DNA of 60,000 nt from Acanthaster planci (lineage: Eukaryota; Echinodermata; Asteroidea; Valvatida; Acanthasteridae), in the NCBI RefSeq assembly GCF_001949145.1, contig NW_019091362.1:8547762-8607761 (forward strand). The letters run 5' to 3'. The notes below the pieces were generated by a model. That model was not told the origin of the DNA and did no database searches. It saw nothing but the letters and a program-made list of their open reading frames with translations. The position numbers and the translations under genes were made by a program. Each line of letters opens with the position of its first letter. The first letter of the stretch is position 1. Shown in pieces: positions 10,302-22,660 of the stretch.

Positions 10302-11636
10302 GTCCCGTGTAGATCGGGACATACAACACGACTGATATGTATCATATATCGTCACAACGTTGTACGCACAGCTAATTAATAGATATGGTGTGCACGATCA
10401 GTATCTTGGAAGTACACGTTGCTTCGCTTATCGATACTCTACACGTTTCGCCTTCGGTGCTTGTTGTATACGCACATGACATTTAGGCCTAGGCCTATGC
10501 TGTACGTCCATGCTATCAAATCAAGTATCGTATTGTACACCATGACAATTGATGTGCAAGTCGGGGAGACTGCGTTCCAACATTTCCCGCGTATTGGAGT
10601 TGCATCACATTTCGAGACCGTAGAATCACTCTGTGTCGAACACTAAATGAAAAGAAAAATTTAGAAATAAATTCATAATTCAGGGGAAAGGTCTCATCTA
10701 CATATACGTTCAACTCTACATAATGCACCCTCTCGGTACATCAACTGCTGTGTTCTCATGAAAGACCGACCTCAACCATTAATATCGCCGAGTTTTGGAC
10801 AGCTGTTAATCTTACTATTTGGGGCTGTGCCAGAAGGTAGTTTTTGAACAGCGGTAAAAAGCGTGAACATTTCTACTCTAAAAGTGCAGGTGTTAGATTA
10901 TGCCATGCAGATAGCCAGGTTTGGTGACTCGTCCACTTTAATACGCCAGTTTGGTATTCCAACAGCACAAAATTATGCATTGTATCGATTTTACGACGTT
11001 GCAGTAAATGTGCATAAGTTCGTGGGAGACTTTAAAATCGAATCTTCACGGCTGCTGTTTTCCTTCCATTAAAAACGTCTGCAAGCGTAAACGTTGAAGA
11101 AAACAAAATACCGTAAATCATGGAGCTGCCTAAAGGTGTTGAAATCTTATATTTACTTCAAAGAAAGAGGTCTTTTATTTCGTTACTGCTTGCTATAATG
11201 TTGCACATACACGACAAACTGTTTATCCTGAAACGGTAATCGCCAAACTAGCTTTTAGTTTCGAGGGTAACGACAGTAGTGGTGCTCTTTAAATCACATG
11301 TACAGTTTGCTGTAACTGATGACAAAAATCACTACTTAGTCTTAGGATTTGAGCCTTTTTGACGAAGGCTTAAAGTATTCATTATAACACTTGATTCATG
11401 CAAAGAAGCAATCTGTACAGGAGAGGGAAGAATTTTTCTCCGATCATGTCACTTTAATATAATCAGAAACAGAGTCAAAATAATGGCATACAACAGCTGG
11501 TGGCTTGCAAAACCTCATTTAAAATGTAAATTCAACTAAAAAAAAGTTGAGGCATTTCAAATCCCATTTTGGAAATATCAGAGTCAAAGTGTGACGATGG
11601 ATGACGTTTTTTTGCGATGTAAATTTAATGTACAGA
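10302..11636. other. Intergenic or distal intron, nothing recognised
   Basis: AT-rich sequence with two overlapping TAGGCCTA words at 10484..10497; no gene, RNA or clear mobile element. Confidence 0.6.
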
Positions 11637-12102
11637 GGCCAGTGGCGTATTCAGCTTTTGGTGTCGGGGGAATTGAAAAGCGAACGCGGCTTCGAGCTCA
11701 TTCAACATGATGCTGGAGGAGACCAAATACTCAAAAACCTTGCTCATGGTCCCGACATCCTTACTTTTGTTTGCTGGCGTTGTTTTCTTAGGGTTTTTGA
11801 TGTTAGTATTTGTCTATAGATAAATAGAATGTAATCGTTAGATTACATTCTTTCTTACTCTCCTAAGTATTTTTTTGCATAAAAAAACCCCAAAAAACAA
11901 ACAAACAAACAAACAAACAAACAAACAAACACCCCAACAAACAAACAAACAAACAAACAAACAAACAAACAAACAAACAAACAAACAAACAAACAAACAA
12001 ACAAACAAACAACCCCCCCAACAAACAAACAAACAAACAAACACCCCAACAACCCCCCCAAAAAAAACACCGCCCCCCGATGGATTCGCCACTGACTGGG
12101 GC
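11637..12102. mobile_element. Candidate element with CAGTGGCG inverted ends
   Basis: The left edge reads GGCCAGTGGCGTATTCAGC and the right edge, read on the other strand, CAGTCAGTGGCGAATCCA. Each is followed by a G-rich run. The interior holds the large CAAA microsatellite. The pairing could also be two unrelated insertions of one family. Confidence 0.4.
11881..12066. repeat. (CAAA)n microsatellite
   Basis: About 185 bases of CAAA units broken by CCCC interruptions. Apparent open frames across it (Cys-Leu-Phe-Val repeats on one strand, Lys-Gln-Thr-Asn on the other) are artefacts of the repeat. Confidence 0.95.
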
Positions 12103-12299
12103 TGACATTGAAGAGAGTCTGGGAATGGATACAAAGATCACATCGCACTGGTTTTTGTCGTGAACATCTAATGTAGACGATTCTGACTTCTTACTTATTT
12201 GAATTGCTCATATTCCAATCGACAGCTGGGGTAAACACTTGAAACTTGACACGATATGGGATCAATCTTCAGCTGGTGACCCTTGTCGAGCCACCGTGA

Positions 12300-12545
12300 C
12301 GCTGGCCGAAGATAGCGTAAAATGCCAAAAGTGACCCACAGACGTTTTACGGGCGCTGCTCGCTGCCCGAGAACCGCAAGTAAGACGTAGTATGCAAATC
12401 TCCAACCCGCGATTAGCCATTCGTGAGCCTTTTAACTAGCGGGAGTGGGCCGCACAAGGCGCCAATAATTCCATTAAATCCCCGCGCCGTGTGCGCAAAT
12501 TGCTACCTGCCGAATTATTGGACCCCAGAGATGGGTGTACCCACG
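12300..12545. promoter_or_regulatory. Candidate regulatory block upstream of the synaptotagmin gene
   Basis: GC-richer than its surroundings and free of repeats. It contains a perfect POU octamer ATGCAAAT (12392..12399), a GATTA homeodomain core near 12411 and several CCAAT/ATTA-like words within 150 bases. It lies about 4 kb 5' of the anchor exon. Enhancer function is inference from motif clustering only. Confidence 0.25.
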
Positions 12546-15500
12546 GGGAACATCTTCAACAAGAGATGTCGTGGATAGAGAAATCACGACACACAAGCCC
12601 AGCGAGGTCTCAATCCCCAACATGAAGTGATGACAGGCAAATTAGGAATGGCCTATAAATTCAAAATACATCCGCAAAACGCAGAGTTTAATTTAATTTT
12701 TTGTACATAGTGAAAGAGGGCAATAGTAAATCTGCAAAGACTAAAAATGGCGATTGTAGGCCGCCGTGGTCATGTATTCAAAGGGGTTTGAAAAACGCTC
12801 GAACTCCATCCCTAGGCGACTGAAAGGAGGCATGAAATAGGATTTTGTGACTTGAATACATGTCGGTAATCTTTCTTGCAAAGTTAACATGAATTGCCAC
12901 CTCCTCATAAGCAGTACCAGGGGAGAAACTCAGCCTCAGCATCTTGGCTTTTGTGCTAATGGAAATTTCCATACTCACGGGCCAAAGTGCGATGTCATTC
13001 AAGGCAGATCGGAAGTGTCTCTACAGCTTTGTGTGTAACACACTTTTCTACATTTTCCGGCAGTAAGTTCTGCTGTTCTGCTTATTCATTACGTTAAGCA
13101 GCTTGCTCGGACAATAGAAATAGCCAATTTTGCTTCAAAACCTCGCTGGCATGTAGTTCTAAGGACTCTTTTAGAATTTTTTTCTTTTACTCTGTTGACG
13201 AGTGCCTTGTATTACGAAAGCAAAATAACGCCCTCGAAAGGGTATTGACGAAAGAATTTTCTTAGAATGGGAAAACTACCACCTTCTTGTCTCTTCCAAA
13301 GAAAAGAAGTATTTGCATCTTGTTCTGTTGAAATAAATGGTAGGCCTAATGTGTATGAAACAACTTGAGCTGAATTTTAACTGCACGTTTCCTTTATTTA
13401 AAAAGTACAGAAAGCTTCCCAATTTTTGCACAACAAAAGCAGATTTTAAGAATCTGGCGGTTTACAAATATTATCCTGTACCTGTATGAGGGTGAAAGTG
13501 ACGTAATGATTGTTCAGTGCCCTGTTGAAATACCCTCCTTATTGCTAGATACCCCAGGCCAGCCCCAACCCAGTGGTTGGCATGGTAACTGGCTGGGTGG
13601 AACGCAGCAATAACACAGAATGGATTTAAAAAATCCATTTGTATATGGCATCTTTTTCGCTATATTTCAAATTCAGTGTGCAATGTGTCACTGGTCCACC
13701 ATCATGAAATTGTGTAGCAATGTAAAAAATACCCAATTATACCCGAATCACGAGGTATAGCAACAGTGGCTTTAGTATAGAAAATTCCAATTGTTATGTT
13801 CACGTGAATTTAAAGAACTCAGCGTACCACATTTTATTCAAATTTAATTCGCAAAAGGCTTATTATAAAAAGGATCGAGGTCGGTGTCAAATAATAATGA
13901 ATTACTTTGTGTTGGTTAGACGTGCATCAGTGAAACACAATAAGGCCACCAAATGCACAAAACACACAGTCCATGGCATTGCACGAATGTTATATCCACA
14001 CCAGTTCTGAATGGAGTAATTCGTTTAAGGTAATAAAACTAACAAGCCTGTTTAAGTTTCTTGGTTGTCTGCCCTTTTCGGCAAGCCCCGAATATTAGCT
14101 CAAGCAAACACGTTCACGACGATGGCAGGACCCGATCTATCGATTTTTCTACCTGCAGTTTCCGCTGGTCTGCACCCGGTTGGGCACGACCTGTTCACGC
14201 AGTGTCTATTAGCACAGGCTCACCATGCAGTCGGTGGTGTACTCGCTTATCCTAATACCAATACCAAGACAACGACATACGGAGCGACAAAGAACGCAGC
14301 ACACATTTGTACATGCAATGAAACCGCTCAAACTCTTTGAACAGTATTGATCGAGGGTTTCATTTCTGTCACAAAAATCTTTCTGACGGGTTGGACAAGA
14401 ACTACAGTCGCTTTCTGCACTTTATCCTCATAAATTGCCACACAAAGACACTCAAAAAGAATAGGCAAGTTTACATTATACGGTGGTCCAAATACCAACT
14501 GCCTTGGCATAATTTCCTTCAAGCCTTGCTTGAAGATTTAATCAAGCAACTATTGAGGTGATCTCACTTAATCTGTTAAATGGCAGTCGGTACTCTACTT
14601 TTGCTCGTGCAGCGAGGAGGAGTCCGCTTCCACCGTATGTCAGTGAAAGTGTTGTCCCTTACTCAACCAGTCGTTTCTAGACGGCAGTCCATTGCTTTTC
14701 TCTGCGTTAACTCAGAGTCTTATGTACATATATTGCAGCTGTTTTATAGAGTGGTTTTTTTTTAATCCACAATAATACCATGATATATAACCTACACGAA
14801 TGATAATCTATGGTGCGATACATTTATTTGACAAGACAAGGGAAACCGAACCTCTCTGGGTGAGATGACTGGACGGCATTCATCTGGCTGCTGCTTCTGC
14901 CTTGAGAGGTCGACGATAGGTGATGCGAGAGCGTAGTGAAGGGTCCTCTCGCAAGAAACCCCCAACCTAACCCCAATGCCAAATATAATATGACGGGCTT
15001 TTAATGCGACCAATACATCAAACTGCGTTTACGACACTTCCTAGACAGGAGACTATGAGCCAAACCTTTCCTGGAAACGGCATCCCGTGAAGTAATGGAG
15101 GAGGCATGTCTGACTTCGGCAGTGATGATGATGCGATTGCCAGCTCCGGAGAGGACCATCCGTCGCAAAGCTGGCATGACCGGGTCACTAATGGAGTTCA
15201 GCCCGGCAGCTCAAACCGGAGGCGGATTCCTCCAAGGACTCAATAAAAGTGCCCTGGAGTGCGCTCTTCGGACACAATGTACAGTTGAACCCATGAGTGT
15301 TTTGGCGGCTGAATTTTAAATGGACTGGATCGTTATTCCCTCCCCCTCCCCATTTCACGTGAATTTTACAGTGATATCCAACTAGTTAGAATAAAATGCA
15401 TATTCTGAAGTCATTAATCCAGACGTTAGGATGAATTTATTAGGATCACAGACCATAATTTCGGGCTGAAACTGAAGGAACAATTTTCAGTTTATCCGAG

Positions 15501-18500
15501 CAAATAAAGAAAGCAATTAAACAGCGTAGTGCAATCTCATTACAAGTGAACTTGTTGACAAAGGTCTTCTGTACTCTTTCCACGCGTAATGAGCAAACAC
15601 ACTTCAATAATTGATGGCGTTCTGATGATGGGATCATTTGAACTGTTCTCGCTGTAACACCTGGGTAAAATAAACCCCATTAATCTTTATCGTTCAAGTA
15701 AGTATCGACATAAACACACTTTTTCTGTGTTATAGCCGACACTGAAAAGCTCATGCCTGCTGTCGAGTTGACCAGGTCATTCCTGCATAATGCATACACC
15801 GGTGGCTGTTTTCGCGTTTCGATTTGACTTGGATGTTTCAAAAAGTGACGCGCTAATTTTCTGGCCAAATGAGCTGTTAATCTAACACTCTGAGTTGGTG
15901 CCGCAGAGGCTCCCGGGTGAGATGCTCGGCAACCCGGGATACGTAACATCGCCCGTAATTGGCTGGAGAGCGCTGACGTCATTGGGTTGACCCCGCAACC
16001 CTCAGTGACGTGCACCACTCAAGTAGAGTTCGTGTAACATGATCTGGCTATAGAGCAAAACTGGTCCCAAACAAAGCATGTCAGATTCTCGCCGCGCGGA
16101 TCCGTACGCATGGGGATGATTTTCATTAGATTTACTTCGATCTGGCAGGAAAGCGGGTAAAAGATACAGGGGATGAAGGACGGATCCCATGGCAAGAGCC
16201 TTGAGGGTCTTTTCAATCCGAAGAAAACCTCCCCACAGTCCATCGGGCAGTCAACCGCTTGGAATAATTACGCTCGGTAGTGTTTCCCACTGTGCGTTCG
16301 AATAATACAGCGTCTTTTGTTGAGTTCTATGGATGCTTCATGGAAATAAGCCCATGAACTCAAGTGCTGTCGAACATCTGAAATGACTGTCCAACCCAAA
16401 CCGGACGTTTATTTGAGCAAATCGATTTGAAAGATACACAATTTAAATAGTATTGCTGACCGCTTATTGAAAGTGTAAAACAAGAACAACCATAGCTGGG
16501 AAAACATTGTGAATGGCGATTGATTTTAGTGCAGGTTACTAACAGTTTGCATGAGTTGATTCTTGGAATGTACAAGTCGGAATGTCAACACTATTACCTT
16601 GAGTGGCATAACGCAAAATATTAAGAATGTGCAAGGTGTTATCAAGTAATTATTACCACAAAGAAAACTACAGGATAAACACAGAAATAAAAAGCACATT
16701 CTTTGTTTTACACATCGTTAACATATGCGGATATCATAGGCAGTACATCAGTAGGACTCCCTTCCCACTGAAAATCTATGAGGTAGATCATCACACAAAC
16801 GTGCATATTTTACTTCTGCTTTCGCTGGAATTTTATATAGGCCTGACCGAAGATTCAACTATTCCATGGCTGGAAAGTCGAACATTCGAGTATGCAATTA
16901 TTCGAATGGACTCAGCGGTACAAGGATTACAGACTGTGCAAGGAATGGGGGGGGGGGGTATGTACACGGAACCTGTACCACTGCACTTTAATACTACATA
17001 TGTTTTTATTGCCTCGGGATCCTAGATCTCGCGATTACAACCAGGCCGTCGGCCCTTAATCCAATAATCTAAACAGTTCTGACCGATCGGGATTTGGCCA
17101 CAGGGTAAAAGACTTTCCTGGGTGAGAAAGTACGGGGAGATTGAGAACAGCGGCCCCAGCCCATCGTGGGGCTTTCAGTGAATTCATAAAACGTGGCGCA
17201 CAATGCCTTACTGGATGGACGTAATGGGTCAATACAATTCCCCCTCTGTGAACGGGCCTTATGGGAAATGCCACTGGAAAACTCCCCCTATCAAAACACG
17301 AGTGCCATCGATTGCTGGCTTGGTAAACACCAATCTCGGATATTAAAGCTGTGACCGTCTTCCTGGTTTTAATTCTTCACCGGTATACCCCCCGCAACGG
17401 ACGGGTATTTACTTCTTTTCTCTTCTTTTAATTAAGACAGCGAACCTCTTCGTAGCATCAATCAGATGTTCCTCAGAAGCGGACGCGACCAACTTTTTTA
17501 CTACGCGTCACAGGCAACACAACGCTGTGCGCATGCGCGTCAGTGTTTGCTGCCACCAAGCGTCTAGAAGAACCACATGACTGACTAGACGAGCCTTGCT
17601 CGCAACCCAACCCGTCGTCCTTACATGCAGTTCACTGGGATGGGCTATTGTTTGTTTTGTTGAGCACTCATTGGATAGAACCCATTTTAACAATAAGGCT
17701 ATACGTCTTTTAATTTCTGCGTGCGCATGATCCTTGTGCACTGAATGTACATGCATCGATTAGGAGGGCAAGTAACCCACCTTCCATAGTCGGCATTCTG
17801 AATTGAAAGCGAGGTTAATTTTTTTTGGGGGGGGCTGACAAAAGAAAGCAATAAATAAAATTTCATCACATATCAATGTCATTTATACCGATGAACCACC
17901 CTCCTTGATATAGATCTATTCGCCTGATTATTCAGGACTAAATCCACTTAAAAGTTTACATGCCCAGTTTTATGATGAGCGTTCGGTGATCGGAAAATAA
18001 CAGTGAGTAATGAAACAATTTCAGCTATCAGCGCACGACCTCCCACATGTAAACAATGCCACTGGAACTCATCACAGATTTGAAATTTTGTTTCGGATAG
18101 GATGGACGCTAGTGGACATGCTGTTGCAAAGTAATGTCACTTTCTATCCCCGGGAAAACCGATGGTCATTCGACTTTTTTGATTATTTTGATAAATGTGA
18201 AAGGTCATGTTGTCATTTCGGGGACGTCTATCGAAGACGGAGAAAATCGATTCCTCCTCCCTGCTTTTTTTCTTCAAGAGACAGGAGCGAGGTCCCCGAA
18301 GATCGGACAGGCAGAGGACCCACAGACCGCTTCAGTCACGTTTTGCGAATTGACATTTCTGAGGCCTCTCTGCTTGCTTAAGATTATTGGTGTTATTTCG
18401 AAGGCAGAGTGGGAAGAATCCACTGGGACATGACTTGGTGTAATATTTCAAGTTGGAACACACACCGACACCCCCTGAGAAAAGCCCCTGATTCAAACAG

Positions 18501-21500
18501 ATATCAATATACCTGAAAGTTGTCACCTAATTTCTATCACTCTCAAAGGGAATGCATTTGAAAGTTCCAGACATAAATACCTTCATCCACAGGACAGATT
18601 CATGTAATGGTTGTCTGTGGCAGGTTGTTGTGGTAAGGCCTGACTTATTGTGCGTTATTGTGCAGTGAGTTCAAAACCACCAGAAACTGTAGTACGCAAA
18701 AACAAAAGTATACGATCGTCCTCAACAGACTGACTTCCATCGATATGAAGGCACTGATAAATCTTAAATGGGGTAGCATTTCGAAGTGTAGGGACGAATT
18801 TAAAAAATCCAGACAAAATCCAGAATGCGGATTCCTCACAGAAGGCTTTACCATTTTAATACAGCAAGCTTAGATGCTACTCTCCATATCAAAGTAGTTC
18901 ACGTCAGTGTAATGGTAACCTCGAAATGAACCTGTCACGTTACATGGATACTAAATTACTATGCTGATGAAGCGGCTGCTCTGTTCATTCATTACTTCTC
19001 ATGCCGGCACCACACGTTTGTGATGATTTTCTTGGCATCCATTGTCAATTAAACTGCAGCTGTTGTTTGTGATTTGCATATCGACTTCTGGTAGACAGCA
19101 TTTGCCCAATGGGCACGTGAAGGTTCACTGTGCGCTGCATGAAATTTGGTGTGTGTGGCAGCCAAAGTTATTTACAAGAAATAAGTTTAGACAAACTCTG
19201 ACCTTTACAAAGTGTGCTCGAAAATTAAGTAGAAAAGGCTGCATGATCGTATCCCGACAGTCCAATTAAGTCGTTGGAACCCCCTTGCTCAGTGTCGCAT
19301 AGCTTCATCCTAAATGAACTTGCACATTGTTGTAGCAAATTCTTTTGCAAAACAAAACTGGCAAGTTTCAAAACTGTCAAGGCAATTATCAATATCAGTC
19401 ACATCATGTTTCACTTCAAAGGCCAAACATGAAAGTCACAGAGATAAGCAATCGGTTTAAAGTAAAAATGCGCTAAAATAAGATTTTCAACTCGGGTTGT
19501 GATTTTGTCTGTAACAATTAGTGACAGAGAAATGCACGTGCTAACAAAATACAAAGTAATTTACCACCAAATTAACTGTTGTATATTTGTGTTAGAAAAA
19601 TAAAACATCGAAAAGTTCATGTTATACTTTCAACCCGCTGACAAATAATTTGTCTTGTTAATTTCACTAATCCAATCACAAATCCATGGTGCCAACCCAA
19701 GTTTCGTGATCGCAGTGACTGGTACATCTTGCATCAGAAAAAAAAATAAGTCCAATCTGTTATGGCAAAACGATATACTATGTTTCATCGGCTATTGTAT
19801 CAATAACATTGTCAATATCATTGATTCTTTTCAGTAAAAAGAAAAAGACCTCAGTGAAATTTCATCAAGCCTTTTCAGTGGTTTATCAGCGAGTGACTAT
19901 TTACATGTAAAAATTCCATACATGAATCGGGAAACAGCAATATCATCGCTGCAACACAAAGCATAATTCCAGCCAGCCTTACGTCAGCTTCGTAGGAATA
20001 GCTTTATCACCAAAGAAATCTGGGCGAAACGATAGCAACGTCAGTGGACGAGTACTATCAGCTCTGGATGGAGCGACAATGTGGCTAATGCAGTCTACCT
20101 ACCTTCAACTGCGTCCATTCCCCTGTCGACGCGAGTTGGCCTGTTTTACTGTGTGCTGACGGTTCTGACGGAGAGAGGGGAAAAACATCAACGGAAGCTG
20201 TCAACGCTCGCGTGCGTATCTCCCGAATCCCCAGAGAAAATTACTCAGCCAAGCAGCAAGGACAATAAATGCTGGGATTTTGATGACTGAGGTACGACGG
20301 TCCGAACTGTCTATCTCATTGTTGCTATGGCGCAGAATGAAGCAACGGTTCAACTCAAGTTCCGTTGAGAGATCCTCCAGCGCTCCCAAGCAAATAAGCA
20401 ATATAGTAGCCTGGCAATGTGTGCGACATTGTAATAAAACAATGCGTTGCAGAAAAATAAACACTTATTCTTCCAATTTGTGGAACATCTATCACAACTA
20501 CCTTATGGACGACTATAAGCGTTGGTAACAACAGACTAATTGAAACGAAAAGAATGTATTTTTTTCATCAAAATCAAAGCTTTGAAATTATGCTCAAGCA
20601 CTGCATCCAAAAATTCATCGATAATTTTATCTCAGAACTTGGCACGAACGTAGACAATCACTTTTGAGTTGAATTAGCGATATTCGGGTGTGCCTGTTAA
20701 ATTGTAAAGGTCAAATATTAAGTTAAAACTTGAACTGCCTAAATATAACCACGTCTGGAGTCTGTTTTCTTCACTGAGACATCTTTCATATAAGCCAGTG
20801 CTTTAAAACGACTTTCTCCAACTTCAACCACTGACATCTGAGTTGATAAAAATCTATCTTCCCCGGGCCTATTGCTGAGGTCCAAAAGGTCACTCCAGCG
20901 CTGCATAAGACGTATCAGCTTTTGTCTCAAAGATCGACGAGAAATGGGGGAGAGTGACTTCACAACGGAAGTTGAACAATATTATGAAATCGACTTTCAG
21001 TCTGATCAATGAACCACCTGCATGCGCATAAATATTTCAAATTAATATGCGCGCTAATCTGTAAAGAGGTGTTCATCTAGTCTTCATCTGATTTGGCTTG
21101 GCCGATCTACTCAATAACCGACTCCAACTTGAACAAAGGCACGGATAACATATCTTACTGTACAGCGTGCTGTACAACCCACTAGGTAGTACGGGGCTCT
21201 TCTACAAGAATTCGGCCTAAAATAAAAGCGCTGTAGCGTGAAAGAATGACATTGTTAGAATCCAAGTCTTTCCGCAATGGGTCTCTACGGATATCAAACA
21301 CGTCCATTAATGTATTATTTTGTCTCGGTAAATCGGGCCGCGTACAATATCACAGCACCTGAATCAATACACCAGCTGCTGCACGTGACCTGCAGAATAA
21401 AAGCATAATGAGGCAAAACATACACAGGGTAACCTGTAACCATGGGTAGCGAATGTCTTCACCATCTCCAGCGAATTCTTGACAACTTACGGTGAATGAA

Positions 21501-22124
21501 GTTGAGGAGAATGATGTGCAGGATAGGACGAGAGATATGCAATGGCCCTCGAAATACCACGGCTGCTGATGCACACTCAATCCAATCATAATATTCCATA
21601 ACGCACTCACAGAGCTAAGACCCATTAACACAGCTGGGTCGAAATTAAGGTGGGCATCAGTTCCAGAGAAAATTAAGGCAGATACACCCGAGCGATGAAA
21701 AAAAATAACATCATGAGATAACACGTCTTGCGAAATTCTTTAGCCCGTGTTTGCCACGAGGATTCTAGTTGCCTTGAAGGCTTCAAATAATGAATAGTAC
21801 GAAATTTCGTCTGAGTTTTAGACTCAGTTTGTTTAATTTACAGTTAGAAACATCTGCAGCAGACAATACTAGGTGATAACAGCTTCGATCAAAGGATGGG
21901 GCTAACAATGGAAAATAAAAGTATTCCCCCATGGTTTAACGCTGAATTGCTTGCCGCTACTGGTCAGTGTTTGTGCGCGAGAAATACAACCAATAACAGC
22001 CCGTTACAGATGCGTAGCCCCAGACTCCTCAACTCCTTTTCCAGATCGAGGTGTAATTTGACAGGGTTTGCACTGACCTACATATTGATGAATGGTCTTG
22101 GAAGGGGCCGTGTTTAACGAGCGG
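12546..22124. other. Gene-poor region, nothing firm
   Basis: About 9.6 kb in which only the candidate regulatory block near 15.9 kb, a G homopolymer near 16947 and an 18-bp palindrome TGTACAGC-GT-GCTGTACA (21159..21176) stand out. Open frames are short and unlike known proteins. Confidence 0.6.
15890..16015 (-). promoter_or_regulatory. Candidate promoter or CRE-containing block
   Basis: A perfect TGACGTCA at 15974..15981 lies between two CCAAT boxes that read on the minus strand (ATTGG at about 15957 and 15981). A CCCGGG palindrome pair lies at 15909..15940. The orientation would suit the minus-strand synaptotagmin gene 8 kb away. No transcript evidence is available here. Confidence 0.25.
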
Positions 22125-22325
22125 CCTGTCATAAGAACTCTCCCTCGCCAAATCTCATGCTAATCACACGTTAAAGGGGCAGGCGACTGGTTTGAGAATG
22201 GATTTCCAAGGACATCGCCTCGGTTTTCCTGTCATAAGAACTCTCCCTCGCCAAATCTCATGCTAATCACATGTTAAAGGGGCAGGCGACGAGTTTGAGA
22301 ATGGATTTCCAAGGACATCACCTCG
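22125..22325 (+). repeat. Tandem duplication, 103-bp unit, two copies
   Basis: CCTGTCATAAGAACTCTCCC starts at 22125 and again at 22228. The second copy matches the first up to GACATC.CCTCGG with only a few substitutions. A recent local duplication; no coding meaning seen. Confidence 0.92.
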
Positions 22326-22598
22326 GGCACTTTGCATCGCTCGGTATGATTAAACGTCATATCCCATGCCACCACAGCAGCCACAGCTTATCTCTGCCTT
22401 GACTATGTGTTTTTCACTTGTTTTTCTAAGGAAACTTTAGGACAAAACAAAGGAATCTTTGAACAGTCATTTGAATACAGCATAATCCGTGCACAATCTA
22501 TTATAAACTACAGGGGCGCGCATGGGCCGGCTGAAGTAATGTCTGTAATGGTGTGACTTGCGTTTTATCGCTTATCACGTAATCATTCTGGGCCAAAG

Positions 22599-22660
22599 AA
22601 AAAAAGAAAAAAAAACCCCAAAAAACAACAAAACAAAACAAAACAAAACAAAAAACAACA
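22599..22660 (+). repeat. A-rich (CAAAA)n tract
   Basis: Opens with the same AAAACCCCAAAAAACAA seed as the CAAA microsatellite at 11881, then runs in CAAAA units. The shared seed suggests that both grew from the tail of the same kind of retroposed sequence; this is inference. Confidence 0.7.

Noticed and set aside
11838-12148. Cys-Leu-Phe-Val repeat frames
   Set aside because: All arise from translating the CAAA microsatellite.
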